DNA from: UMGS1519 sp050951095
GTDB lineage: Bacteria; Actinomycetota; Coriobacteriia; Coriobacteriales; Eggerthellaceae
Direction of reading: 5' to 3'
DNA: 64,000 bases
Assembly: GCA_050951095.1 (NCBI GenBank)
Contig: JBMNIQ010000003.1
Span: 1-64,000 of the forward strand
Below are positions 15,743 through 24,844 of this stretch, in pieces. Each line of letters starts with the position of its first letter. Within the stretch, counting starts at the first letter, position 1. The translations under genes and the position numbers were made by a program. The notes beneath the pieces were generated by a model. It did no database searches. It was not told the origin of the DNA and worked only from the letters and a program-made list of their open reading frames with translations.

Positions 15743-18211
15743 ATGGAAGAAACGGACAAGAGCATGCAGGCGGCACGGCAGGTTTCCGCAGATGAGAGCC
15801 GCGACAACGGCGCGCAGGGCGTACCTGTGGTAACGGTGGGCGAAGACGCGGCGCCGTCCGCGGGCGAACCCGTATCTGTGCCGGCGGGCGCTGCGGACAA
15901 AGCCGGAACGGCGCCCGTCATCTACGCGCTGGACCGCTTGGCGGACACCGTGGCGGGCCCCATTCTGGTGGTGGGCTACGGCAATGCCATGAAGAGCGTC
16001 GTGCGCGCGTGCAGCAATGCGGGCGTGGGCCAGCTGTTCGTCACCGGCAGCGAGGACAAGCGCCGTGGGTTCAGCTGCTCCGGCCGCGCCGAGGTCGTGC
16101 CGCTGTCGAAGACGTTCGATGCGCACCTGTTCGGCAACGAATACGCCATCCTGACCGCTGCGGACCGCTGCGGCGCACGGGCGCTGCTGCTGGCGTCTCC
16201 CAGCCAGTCCGACACGCCCACGCTCCGCGCTGCCGCCTGTCAGAAGGGCATGCTGGTGCTGGAGGCGCTGGAAGGCGGGCGCGGGCAGGAGAACTGGATC
16301 AGCCTGGAGCCCGATGCGAACCTGATGGCGCGCACGTTCAAATGGGTGAAGTGCCCGAAGTGCAAGCGCTTCCATGAATACGAGCAGGTGTTCGACGACG
16401 GCGGCACGTGCCCCACGTGCGGCATGCTGTACCGCCTGGACTCCGACGAGCGCATCCGCCAGGTGTTCGATGCCGATACGTTCGAGGAATGGGACGCCGT
16501 GCTGCCGGAGCCGGACCCGCTGGACTTCCCGGATTACGACGCATTCATAGAGAAGGGCCGCAAGAGCGGCCATTCCGAGGCCGTCCGCTGCGGCACGGCG
16601 CTGCTGGGAGGCCATCCCGTGGCGTTCGGCATCATGGAATCCACGTTCATGATGGGGTCCATGGGCAGCGTCGTGGGCGAGAAGCTGGCCCGCATGGTGG
16701 AGCGCTCCACGCAGCTGCGCATCCCCGCCATCATCTTCACGTGCTCCGGCGGCGCCCGCATGCAGGAGGGCCTGGTATCGCTCATGCAGATGGCGAAGGT
16801 GAGCGTGGCCCTGGAGCGCCACGGCCGCGCGGGGCTGCCGTACTTCTCCGTCATCACGGATCCCACGACCGGCGGCGTCACGGCGTCGTTCGCCATGCAG
16901 GGCGATGTCATCATCTCCGAGCCGCATGCGCTTATCGGCTTCGCCGGGCAGCGCGTCATCCAGGACACCATCAAGCAGACGCTGCCCCCGGGGTTCCAGA
17001 CGGCCGAGTTCGCGTTGGAGCACGGCCTGATCGATGCCATCGTGGACCGCTGCGACCTGCGCGATTACCTGATCGAGCTTGTGGAGCTGCACGATCCGCA
17101 GAACCTGGCGAACGCCCGGGCGTCCCTGCACGCCGCCGAGCAGCACCAGGCGAACGCGGCCGCCCCCGCGACTGCCGCAGCCGCTGCGACCGCTGCTTCG
17201 GGCGAAGCGCCGGATGGGCGGGACGAGAAGGATAACGGCCTGTTCGGCAACTTGGGCAACGCCATCAAGGATGCGCTGCAGCAGGCCGAGGGCATGCCGG
17301 TCATCGGCGACCTGAGCGCCTCGCTGGGCCTGGGCGACGCGCCCATGTTGCGCGCAATGCGCGACCGCGACATGGCTGATGCCCCCGGCGTGAAGCCGCT
17401 GCCGCGCAAGCGCGACCAGGAGGAATCGCAGAACGTGGCGTGGGAGAGCGTCACGTTGGCCCGCAACATCCACCGTCCCACGTCCGTGTACTACATCGAC
17501 CGCATGGTGGACGACTTCCTGGAGCTGCACGGCGACCGCTGCTTCGGCGACGACGGCGCCATCGTGGCGGGCCTGGGCTGGATTGCCGGCTGCCCCGTGA
17601 CGGTCATCGCGGAGGAGAAGGGCTCCGACCTGAAGCAGCGCATCGCGCGCAACTTCGGCTGCCCGCAGCCGTGGGGCTACCGCAAGTCGCTGCGCCTGAT
17701 GCGCCAGGCGCAGAAGTTCGGCCGTCCCATCGTGTGCCTCGTGGACACGCAGGGCGCGTTCTGCGGCATGGAGGCCGAAGAACGCGGCCAGGGCAACGCC
17801 ATCGCGGACAACCTGATGGAGCTGGCAAGCCTCACCGTGCCGGTCATCAGCATCGTCGTGGGCGAAGGCGGCTCCGGCGGTGCGCTGGCGCTGGCGCTGG
17901 GCAACCGCGTGGCCATGCAGGAGCACGCCGTGTACTCCGTGCTCTCGCCCGAGGGCTTCGCCTCCATCCTGTGGAAGGACCGCTCGCGTGCCGCAGAGGC
18001 GGCGGCCGTTATGAAGATGAGCGCGGCGGAGGCGCACGAGCTGGGTATCATCGAGGAAGTGGTTCCCGAAGGCCCGCAGCCGGCGCACGAGAACCCGGAG
18101 ATTGCCGCGGAATTCGTGACGGATTACGTCAAGCGCATGCTGCACGACCTGTCCGGCATGACGGGCGAGCAGCTGCGCAACCAGCGCTACGAGCGCTTCC
18201 GCAACATGTAG
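15743..18211 (+). CDS. accDA: Fused acetyl-CoA carboxylase carboxyltransferase AccDA with extra N-terminal domain
   Basis: An 822-residue fusion of beta and alpha carboxyltransferase subunits making malonyl-CoA. The beta part begins with a zinc ribbon (Cys204, 207, 223, 226), and crotonase-like motifs GGARMQEG (337-343) and TTGGVTASFAM follow. An Ala-rich linker (470-490) leads to the alpha part (555-822), with GEGGSGGALALALGN. Residues 60-180 are unusual: they match the layout of the biotin carboxylase N-domain (ILVVGYG, AMKSVVRACSNAG, then GARALLLASPSQS) but no ATP-grasp follows. The start is uncertain: GTG 15713 overlaps the fabZ stop; ATG 15743 has AGGAAG upstream. Confidence 0.9.
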   Translation: MEETDKSMQAARQVSADESRDNGAQGVPVVTVGEDAAPSAGEPVSVPAGAADKAGTAPVIYALDRLADTVAGPILVVGYGNAMKSVVRACSNAGVGQLFVTGSEDKRRGFSCSGRAEVVPLSKTFDAHLFGNEYAILTAADRCGARALLLASPSQSDTPTLRAAACQKGMLVLEALEGGRGQENWISLEPDANLMARTFKWVKCPKCKRFHEYEQVFDDGGTCPTCGMLYRLDSDERIRQVFDADTFEEWDAVLPEPDPLDFPDYDAFIEKGRKSGHSEAVRCGTALLGGHPVAFGIMESTFMMGSMGSVVGEKLARMVERSTQLRIPAIIFTCSGGARMQEGLVSLMQMAKVSVALERHGRAGLPYFSVITDPTTGGVTASFAMQGDVIISEPHALIGFAGQRVIQDTIKQTLPPGFQTAEFALEHGLIDAIVDRCDLRDYLIELVELHDPQNLANARASLHAAEQHQANAAAPATAAAAATAASGEAPDGRDEKDNGLFGNLGNAIKDALQQAEGMPVIGDLSASLGLGDAPMLRAMRDRDMADAPGVKPLPRKRDQEESQNVAWESVTLARNIHRPTSVYYIDRMVDDFLELHGDRCFGDDGAIVAGLGWIAGCPVTVIAEEKGSDLKQRIARNFGCPQPWGYRKSLRLMRQAQKFGRPIVCLVDTQGAFCGMEAEERGQGNAIADNLMELASLTVPVISIVVGEGGSGGALALALGNRVAMQEHAVYSVLSPEGFASILWKDRSRAAEAAAVMKMSAAEAHELGIIEEVVPEGPQPAHENPEIAAEFVTDYVKRMLHDLSGMTGEQLRNQRYERFRNM

Positions 18212-18266
18212 CGCCGCAGCTTCGCCTATCTGCATACGTGCCTGCCGCACGGCACGCATGTCCCGC

Positions 18267-18311
18267 GCCCGGACCCGGTACGCCTTTGCGTGCAGGGTCC
18301 GGGCGTTTTTT
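18267..18311 (+). terminator. Terminator of the fab operon
   Basis: Ten-base perfect arms GCCCGGACCC and GGGTCCGGGC, 18-nt loop, followed by G and six T. It lies 56 bp after accDA and marks the end of the fatty-acid operon. Confidence 0.85.
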
Positions 18312-18360
18312 CGCTATGCTGGAAGGCGGAAGACGGCTCACGGAGAAAGGAAGGTGCGAA

Positions 18361-19338
18361 ATGGCGCGATTCGATCCCTTTCAGCCGGCGCGCATCTCGT
18401 CGCTGGAGGTGCCGAACCATTTCGTGCGCTCGGCCACGTACATGGGGTTGGCAGATGACGACGGCGCACCGACGGAGCGCACGCAGCGCGTATGGGTCGA
18501 CCTGGCGCGCGGCGGCGTGGGCACCATCATCACCAGCTACACGCACATCGCCGGCTACGAGCAGCCGCGGCCGCGCCAGCTGGGCATCCACAACGATGCG
18601 CTCATACAGGCCTACCGGCCCGTTGTGCAGGCTGTGCACGATGCGGGCGCGAAGATCGTCATGCAGATCGTCCACGGCAGCTCGTGGGGCCAGGCGGACC
18701 CCGCGCATGCGCGCATATTCGGTCCGTCGCCGCTGCCGCATCCGGATTCCGGGCTGGTGCCGCAGGAAATGACGGTGCGGGACATCCAGGACGTGGTGCA
18801 GCTGTTCGCCCAGGCGGCACGCCGCGTGAAGGCTGCCGGCTTCGACGGCGTGCAGATCCACAGCGCGCATGACTACCTGCTGTCGCAGTTCATCTCGCCG
18901 CTCCGCAACAAGCGCACGGATGCATACGGCGGCAGCGTGCAGAACCGCTTCCGGTTCCTGGAGCAGGTCTACGACGCAGTACGCGCGGAAGTGGGCCCGT
19001 TCCCCGTGTGGGTGAAGATCAATTCGTCCGACGAGCAGCCCGGCGGGCTGACGGAAGATGATTTCCGGTATATGGCGGGCCGGCTGGCCGAACGCGGCAT
19101 CGATGCCGTGGAGGTCAGCGGCAACCGCTGGTCAAGCCATCCGGCGGACGATAGCTGCTACTACTTCGAGGCTGCGCGCCGCCTGGCGGAGCGCACGGAC
19201 GTGCCCGTCATCCTGACGGGCGGCCTGCGCACGCGCGCGGACGTGGATTACGTGGCAGCGCACAGCCGCATCCGCTTCTTCGGCTTTGCGCGCCCGCTGC
19301 TGAAGGATCCCGCATTCGTGCAGACGCTGCGCCGCTGA
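18361..19338 (+). CDS. Old Yellow Enzyme-type NADH:flavin oxidoreductase
   Basis: A 325-residue single-domain FMN TIM barrel. Motifs include HGSSWGQ, QIHSAHDYLLSQFISP with the HxxH active-site histidines, the RTDAYGGS loop, and the FMN-phosphate region TGGLRTRADVD followed by FGFARPLL. It lacks the C-terminal Fe-S and Rossmann domains of larger enoate reductases such as FadH/BaiCD, so it must take electrons directly from NAD(P)H or a partner. AAGGAAGG lies upstream of the ATG. It stands alone between two terminators. The substrate (enone, enoate or other) is unknown. Confidence 0.87.
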   Translation: MARFDPFQPARISSLEVPNHFVRSATYMGLADDDGAPTERTQRVWVDLARGGVGTIITSYTHIAGYEQPRPRQLGIHNDALIQAYRPVVQAVHDAGAKIVMQIVHGSSWGQADPAHARIFGPSPLPHPDSGLVPQEMTVRDIQDVVQLFAQAARRVKAAGFDGVQIHSAHDYLLSQFISPLRNKRTDAYGGSVQNRFRFLEQVYDAVRAEVGPFPVWVKINSSDEQPGGLTEDDFRYMAGRLAERGIDAVEVSGNRWSSHPADDSCYYFEAARRLAERTDVPVILTGGLRTRADVDYVAAHSRIRFFGFARPLLKDPAFVQTLRR

Positions 19339-19344
19339 ATGCGA

Positions 19345-19372
19345 AGGGCCCGCAGCCGAAGCGGCGGGCCCT
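19345..19372. terminator. Bidirectional hairpin between convergent genes
   Basis: Nine-base arms AGGGCCCGC and GCGGGCCCT enclose a 10-nt loop, midway between the OYE and PepC stops. No long T tract is present on either side. Confidence 0.5.
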
Positions 19373-19424
19373 GTAGCGACCGGTGCAGAAGCGCCGGCCA
19401 TACGAGTCAAGCGGGTCAGGCGGA

Positions 19425-20780
19425 CTAGGCAAGCGCCCCCAGGGGATCCCAGGGTGCCAGCTCGATGGGCTCCATGGTGTCGAAGATCTTCCGCTGCTCG
19501 TCCGTCAGGTACTTGCGGTCCACGACAATCTGGTAGACGTATTCCGAGAACCAGTCGTCCGTCAGGGAATCGAAGCCGTCTTTACCGTGGTCCTTGCCCC
19601 AGCTGTTCTCCACCTTCCACAGCGTGGGTTTTCCGTCGTCGCCCAGGTTCACGCCTTCCAGCACCATGGCGTGCGTCATCAGGGACTCGCCGTAGTCCAG
19701 GCGCGCGGCCTTGTCGAAGCCCTTCATGATGTCGAAGCCGAACAGGTCGTCGATGTCCAGCGCGTCCAGGTCCATGACGCCGTCCGTGCGCACGAACGAC
19801 TGGTCCACGTCGCAGCCGAACCATACGGGCAGGCCGTCTTCCAGCTGCTTCACGGCCAGCTGCTTCAGCTGCTCCGGGCGCAGGTTCAGGTAGCGCACGC
19901 CGCCGGCTTCGATAACGTTGCCCAGGCGCTGCACGGTATACGTGCGGTCGAATGGCTTGTCGGCCGTGGGGGCGGACACGATGCTCACGTAATCGTCCAC
20001 ATTCATGCCTGTGACCTCCGGGAAGAACGTCTGCGGCGTGAAGCGGCCGGCCAGCACCATCTTGTCGTCCTTGTCGCGCAGACGCACGTCGAACAGTTTC
20101 GGCGGCTCGCCCAGGCAGATGGTCAGGAAATGCAGCACGTTGCCCATGATGGTCTTCTTCGTCATGCGCAGCATGTCGATGTTCGCGCCCTGCTCATGCT
20201 GCGTGCGCAGCTGGTAGGCGCTGGCGCGCAGGTAGCGCGTCAGGAACGCGTCCATGTCGTCCGTGTTCTTCGAGCACGCCGTTTCCGGCATGGCCTCCTT
20301 CGGCACGGCGCCGTATTTCTTGACGAGCGCCTTGAACATGTCCCACGCGCCGCCGTCGCCCACGGGGTCGACCAGCAGGAAGTTCAGCGTGCGGCTGCCC
20401 ACTTCCTCGTCCAGCGTGTCCAGGATATTCTCCAGGAACCAGTTCGCCTTCTCGGCCTTGTCCCAGTACAGCGGATACGCCTGGCTGAACTCGAACGTCT
20501 TCAGGTTGTACTTCTTCATCACGCGCATGCGCATGGTGTTCAGCGAAGCGAACATCCAGCAGCGGCCGGAGCGCATCTGGTCCGTGCGGTCGCCCTGCTT
20601 GACCTCGATGTCGAACGTGCCGGTGTTGCGCGCAATCTGTTCCGGCACGCGCGCCACGGCGCGCACGCCCTGCCCGGTGACGGCGTTCTTCGCTACCACG
20701 TTCGCCCGGTTCTTCGCAAACGAGGCGGAGGCAAGCTCCACATCGGGCTGCGTGATCATGATCGATTCATCCATTTCCAT
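19425..20780 (-). CDS. pepC: C1-family aminopeptidase (PepC / bleomycin hydrolase)
   Basis: A 451-residue cytosolic cysteine peptidase, the usual PepC length. The catalytic cysteine is in RSGRCWMFASLN near residue 75; the histidine is in LMTHAMVLEGV and the asparagine in KVENSWGKDHG. PepC proteins form hexameric barrels that trim peptides from the N-terminus, fitting a peptide-fermenting lifestyle. An ATG lies two codons earlier but overlaps the AAAGGA site, so 20780 is preferred. The C-terminal tail (APWDPLGALA), which blocks the active site in this family, is intact. Confidence 0.9.
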   Translation of the reverse strand: MEMDESIMITQPDVELASASFAKNRANVVAKNAVTGQGVRAVARVPEQIARNTGTFDIEVKQGDRTDQMRSGRCWMFASLNTMRMRVMKKYNLKTFEFSQAYPLYWDKAEKANWFLENILDTLDEEVGSRTLNFLLVDPVGDGGAWDMFKALVKKYGAVPKEAMPETACSKNTDDMDAFLTRYLRASAYQLRTQHEQGANIDMLRMTKKTIMGNVLHFLTICLGEPPKLFDVRLRDKDDKMVLAGRFTPQTFFPEVTGMNVDDYVSIVSAPTADKPFDRTYTVQRLGNVIEAGGVRYLNLRPEQLKQLAVKQLEDGLPVWFGCDVDQSFVRTDGVMDLDALDIDDLFGFDIMKGFDKAARLDYGESLMTHAMVLEGVNLGDDGKPTLWKVENSWGKDHGKDGFDSLTDDWFSEYVYQIVVDRKYLTDEQRKIFDTMEPIELAPWDPLGALA

Positions 20781-21322
20781 AGGCATCCTTTCTCTGCGGT
20801 TTCCGCTTGCTATGATACCGCGCCGCCGCGTTGCCTGTTCCCAACGGGAACATGACGAAGCCATGCGGTGTGTTGCCGTGCTCCCATCCGTTTCGCTTCA
20901 TGGTCTGTTATAGACGACCACAACGATATGCAATATGTAGAACGATATTCGGCATCGGGAGCGTAAGGTAGTAAACACACCGATGAACAGGTATAATACC
21001 CAGTTGTCCAATAACTTTGCGAACGGTCTGCGCTGCCTTCGGGACGTTTGGTATCGTTCGGGCAGAGCTGGATCGCCCGCTCATTCTGCGCCCTCCGGGC
21101 AGAAGGGGAGAGGCCGCGCGAAGGACCTCGGGTCGGGTTTCCCTATCGCACGGCTGGGAATGTCCGATAAACGCAGTAGAAATGCGGCAATGCGGCGCGA
21201 AAACCCGGCGGGCAATCCGGCTCGCGGTCCCGAAACCGGACAAGTGCATATCTGCTGTCGTGACGTTATGATGAAACGCAACGGAAGGCAGGATGGGCCT
21301 GCATTCGGACGAGGAGGTCATC
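20781..21322. other. Intergenic region, possible long structured leader
   Basis: This gap of about 540 bp lies between pepC (divergent) and the nitroreductase. It contains a TATAAT at 20992-20997 on the plus strand. About 320 bases follow before the nitroreductase, GC-rich with several potential stems, for example TTCTGC pairing with GCAGAA near 21090-21115. I see no convincing ORF and no match to riboswitch or housekeeping RNA signatures that I know. Confidence 0.4.
20992..20997 (+). promoter_or_regulatory. Consensus -10 element upstream of nitroreductase
   Basis: TATAAT in an AT-rich patch, about 325 bp before the nitroreductase start. The -35 region is not a good match. If used, it would give a long 5' leader. 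Confidence 0.4.
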
Positions 21323-21898
21323 ATGGAGTTCATGGACATCGTCAAGGGCCGCCGGAGCATTCGCAAATTCACCAGCGAGCCCGTTCCGAAGGAAAAGCTG
21401 GAGTACTGCATGGATGCCGCACTGTGGGCGCCGTCGGCGCAGAACCTGCAGCCGTGGCTGTTCGTGGTGCTGCGCAAAGACGAGGACATCCAGTTTCTGA
21501 TCGACACGCTGGGCACGACGGCGTTCTCGGAACGCAAGAAGCTGGAGCGCCGCTTCAAGAACAACCCGGAGATCATCGAGGAGACCATGGAGTTCGAACG
21601 GGCCATGGGCGGCTCGCATTGCATCGTGCTGGCGTTCCTGCGCAAGAAGTATACGGATGACCTGGTGCCCAGCTGCACCGAGAGCGTGGCCGCCGCCATG
21701 CAGAACTTCGTGCTGGCCGCCTACGAGCAGGGCTTGGCCACATGCTGGGTGGAAGCCGTCAGGCGCGGCGAGAAGGAGCTGGCCGCCCGCTTCGCGCCCG
21801 AAAGCGGCGGCTTGGTCGGCGGCATCATCGTGGGCTATCCGAACATGGAGCCGCGCCCCATCAAGCGCAAGGACGGGCGCGTGGATTGGCGCGAGTAA
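21323..21898 (+). CDS. Nitroreductase family protein
   Basis: A 191-residue FMN-dependent oxidoreductase. It opens with the family signature VKGRRSIRKFTSEPVPKEKL, binding FMN phosphate through the arginines. WAPSAQNLQPWLFVV and the later LAAYEQGLATCWVEA and IIVGYP complete the core. GAGGAGG lies 5 nt before the ATG. It is monocistronic and convergent with the formate dehydrogenase operon. Substrates of such enzymes vary widely (nitroaromatics, flavins, enones), so no specific role is claimed. Confidence 0.87.
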   Translation: MEFMDIVKGRRSIRKFTSEPVPKEKLEYCMDAALWAPSAQNLQPWLFVVLRKDEDIQFLIDTLGTTAFSERKKLERRFKNNPEIIEETMEFERAMGGSHCIVLAFLRKKYTDDLVPSCTESVAAAMQNFVLAAYEQGLATCWVEAVRRGEKELAARFAPESGGLVGGIIVGYPNMEPRPIKRKDGRVDWRE

Positions 21899-21964
21899 CG
21901 CGTGCAGGCAAAATAGGCATATGGCAGGTGCCCTGACCGAAGGCGCACGCTGCAGATGCGAAAA

Positions 21965-22000
21965 GGGGCCGCCGCATCCCGGTGAGGATGCGGCGGCCCC
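21965..22000. terminator. Strong bidirectional terminator (nitroreductase / fdh)
   Basis: A perfect 15-bp stem with loop CGGTGA; the 5' arm begins GGGGCCGCCGCATCC. On the minus strand it is followed by TTTTC. It separates two convergent genes. Confidence 0.8.
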
Positions 22001-22054
22001 TGGCGTTGCGTGCAGAGCGTTGCCGTGCGGGCGGCAACGGCTTTCCGTGGCGCG

Positions 22055-24844
22055 TTACGCCTTCGCCACGTTCACGGCGCATACCTTGTATTCGGGGCAT
22101 GCGCAGATGCTGTCGAACGAGTCGATGGTCAGCCAGTTCGCGTTGCCGTCCTCGAAGTGGAACGGCATCCAGGTCTCGCCCGGATTCGTCTTGTCGGACA
22201 CGCGCGCCGTGGAATGGATGGCATGGCGGCGGCTGGCGACGGTCACCCGGTCGCCGTCCTGGATACCCAGGCGCTGGGCATCCGCCGTGTTGATCTCGAT
22301 GAACGACGAGTTCGCAATCTCGTTGATGCCCTCCGTGCGGGCCGTCATGGCCGTTGCGTTGTAGTGGTACAGGATGCGCCCGGTGGTCAGGATCAGCGGG
22401 TACTCTTCGTCCGGCATCTCCGTGGAGTGCTGGTAGCGCGCCGTGGAGAAACGTCCCTTGCCGCGGGCGAACTTCCCCACGTGCATGATGGGCGTGCCCG
22501 GATGGTCGGGGCCCAGGCACGGCCACTGCAGGCCGTTGCCGGCAACCTCGGGCGAATCCAGACGCTCATGGCTGATGCCGGCGAAGCTGGGCGTGACGCT
22601 GGCGATCTCGTCCATGATCTGCGCCGGCGTCAGGTCGGGCTGGTCGTAGCCCATGCGGCGCATGATCTCGCTGAAGATCCACGTGTCCGGGCGGTTCTCG
22701 CCTTCCACTTCCACTGCCTTGCGCACGCGGATCACGCGGCGCTCCGTGTTCGAGAACGTGCCCTCCTTCTCCGCATAGCTGCGGCCCGGCAGCACGACGT
22801 CCGCGTACTTCGCCGTCTCCGTCATGAACAGGTCGTCCACCACCAGGAAGTCCAGCGCCTTCAGGCCCTCGATGACGTGCGAGATGTTCGGGTCCGTGCG
22901 GACCTGGTCCTCGCCGAAGATGAACAGGCCGCGGATGCGCTTCTCCACGGCGGCATGGAACACCTCCGTGGCGAACATGCCCTTCTTCGGGTTCAGCTTC
23001 ACGCCCCAGGCCTTCTCGAACTTCGCGAACACCTCCGGGTTCGCAAGCTTCTGGTAGCCGGGGAAGTCGGCGGGCGTGGCGCCCATGTCGCAGGCGCCCT
23101 GCACGTTGTTCTGGCCGCGCAGCGGGTTCACGCCGCAGCCGGAGCGGCCCAGCTTGCCGCAGAGCATGGCCATATTGCTCATTGACATGACGCCCTCGGT
23201 GCCGGTGGAATGCTCCGTGACGCCCAGGCAGTAGATGATGGGCGCCTTGCCCGCCGTGGCGTACAGGCGCGCGGCGGCGATGAGGTCGTCCTTGTCGATG
23301 TGGCAGATCTCGGCCACGCGCTCCGGCGTGTAATCGGCCACCATCTTCGCGAAGTCCTCGAAGCCCTCCGTGCGGTCCTGTATGAACTTCTCGTCGATCA
23401 GGCCCTCTTCGATCATCACATGGCACATGCCGTTCGAGAACGCCACGTTCGTGCCGGGGCGCAGTTTCAGATGGATGTCGGCCATGCGGGACAGCCCGAT
23501 GTCGCGCGGGTCCACCACGATCAGCTTCGTGCCGCGCTCCACGGCCTGGCGGATCTGCATGCCCACCACGGGGTGTGCCTCTTCGGGATTGCTGCCCACC
23601 AGCATGATGCAATCCACGTCATGCGTGATGTCGTAGATGGGGTTCGTCATGGCGCCGGATCCCAGCGTTGCCGCCAAGCCGGCTACGGACGGGCCGTGGC
23701 ACACGCGGGCGCAGTTGTCCACGTTGTTCGTGCCGAAGGCCGTGCGCGCCATCTTCTGCAGCATGTAGATGTCCTCGTTCGTGGAACGGCTGCAGGCGAA
23801 GGCGGCCAGCGAATCCGGGCCGTACTGCTGTTTCAGCTCCGTGAACTTCGATGCCACCAGCGAAAGCGCCTCGTCCCACGTGGCGGGCTCGAACTCGCCG
23901 GTCTCGCGGTTTTTGATGAGCGGCGTGCGCAGGCGGTCGGGGGCGTTCACGAAGTCGAAGCTGGCAGAGCGTCCCTTCACGCACAGCCGGCCGTGGTTCG
24001 ACGGGCCGTCCGCCGGTTCCACGTCCACGATGCGGTTGCCCTTCACCTTCAGGTACAGCTGGCAGCCCGTGGCGCAATGCGGGCAGCTGGTCAGGACCTT
24101 CCGCACTTCCCATTCGCGGTAATCCGCGCGGCGCTTCTCCGTCAGGGCGCCCGTGGGGCAGGCGGCGGCGCAGCAGCCGCACGACTCGCAGCTGGTCTGC
24201 TTCCAGTCCGGCCCGAACGGCGCCAGGATGGTGGTGCGCACGCCCTTCTTTCCCGTCTGCAGCGTATGGTTGCGCGCCTGCGTGTTGCATGCGGCCACGC
24301 AGCGCTGGCACTTGATGCACAGGTTCGGGTCGAAGCTCAGGAACGGGTTGCTGTCGAACATGGGCTTGCGCACCTGCTGGTGCGGGAACGTGGGCTCCGT
24401 CACGCCCTCTTCGCGGCAGACGGCCTGCAGCTCGCAGGCGCCGTTCTTATTGCACGAGAAGCAGTAGTTCGTGGAGTTCAGGCCGTGCTCGGAGATGATC
24501 AGGTCCAGCATTTGCCGGCGGAACGCCGTGGCGCGCTCGGACTGCGTGGACACGTTCATGCCGTCCTCCACGGGCGTGTTGCAGGCGGGGGCCAGCTCGG
24601 CGCGGCCCTCCACCTCCACGGAGCACACGCGGCACGACCCGATGTCGTTGATGCCGCGCAGGTAGCAGAGCGTGGGGATCTTCACGCCGACGCTAGCCGC
24701 GGCGTCGAGGATGGTCGTGCCGGTGGGCACGTACGTCTCGATGCCGTCGATGGTCACGTTCAGCTGCGGCGCCGGTGCGGCGGCTGCCGTCGGGGCGCCC
24801 TGGCCGGCAACGGATTCCATGACGGCGGTAGGTGCATTAGACAT
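22055..24844 (-). CDS. fdhA: Formate dehydrogenase catalytic subunit, Cys-type with NuoG-like N-terminus
   Basis: A 929-residue molybdopterin enzyme oxidising formate to CO2. The N-terminal NuoG-like part holds a 2Fe-2S site (Cys60, 71, 74, 88), a His-Cys3 4Fe-4S site (His120, Cys128, 131, 137) and two further clusters (Cys176-186, Cys219-229). The molybdopterin part has Cys254, 257, 261 and 288 for its cluster. The metal ligand is Cys382 in ARVCHGP, replacing selenocysteine of E. coli FdhH. Its start overlaps the upstream gene's stop by 8 bp, with GGAAGGAGG before it, so the pair is translated together. A related hydrogenase-linked oxidoreductase is possible. Confidence 0.88.
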   Translation of the reverse strand: MSNAPTAVMESVAGQGAPTAAAAPAPQLNVTIDGIETYVPTGTTILDAAASVGVKIPTLCYLRGINDIGSCRVCSVEVEGRAELAPACNTPVEDGMNVSTQSERATAFRRQMLDLIISEHGLNSTNYCFSCNKNGACELQAVCREEGVTEPTFPHQQVRKPMFDSNPFLSFDPNLCIKCQRCVAACNTQARNHTLQTGKKGVRTTILAPFGPDWKQTSCESCGCCAAACPTGALTEKRRADYREWEVRKVLTSCPHCATGCQLYLKVKGNRIVDVEPADGPSNHGRLCVKGRSASFDFVNAPDRLRTPLIKNRETGEFEPATWDEALSLVASKFTELKQQYGPDSLAAFACSRSTNEDIYMLQKMARTAFGTNNVDNCARVCHGPSVAGLAATLGSGAMTNPIYDITHDVDCIMLVGSNPEEAHPVVGMQIRQAVERGTKLIVVDPRDIGLSRMADIHLKLRPGTNVAFSNGMCHVMIEEGLIDEKFIQDRTEGFEDFAKMVADYTPERVAEICHIDKDDLIAAARLYATAGKAPIIYCLGVTEHSTGTEGVMSMSNMAMLCGKLGRSGCGVNPLRGQNNVQGACDMGATPADFPGYQKLANPEVFAKFEKAWGVKLNPKKGMFATEVFHAAVEKRIRGLFIFGEDQVRTDPNISHVIEGLKALDFLVVDDLFMTETAKYADVVLPGRSYAEKEGTFSNTERRVIRVRKAVEVEGENRPDTWIFSEIMRRMGYDQPDLTPAQIMDEIASVTPSFAGISHERLDSPEVAGNGLQWPCLGPDHPGTPIMHVGKFARGKGRFSTARYQHSTEMPDEEYPLILTTGRILYHYNATAMTARTEGINEIANSSFIEINTADAQRLGIQDGDRVTVASRRHAIHSTARVSDKTNPGETWMPFHFEDGNANWLTIDSFDSICACPEYKVCAVNVAKA

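Noticed and set aside
20992..21322. tmRNA, RNase P RNA, SRP RNA or a known riboswitch in the long leader
   Set aside because: None of the invariant blocks of these RNAs that I know could be found on either strand.
23699..23705. Selenocysteine in formate dehydrogenase
   Set aside because: The codon at the ligand position is TGC (Cys382), not TGA, so no SECIS element is needed.
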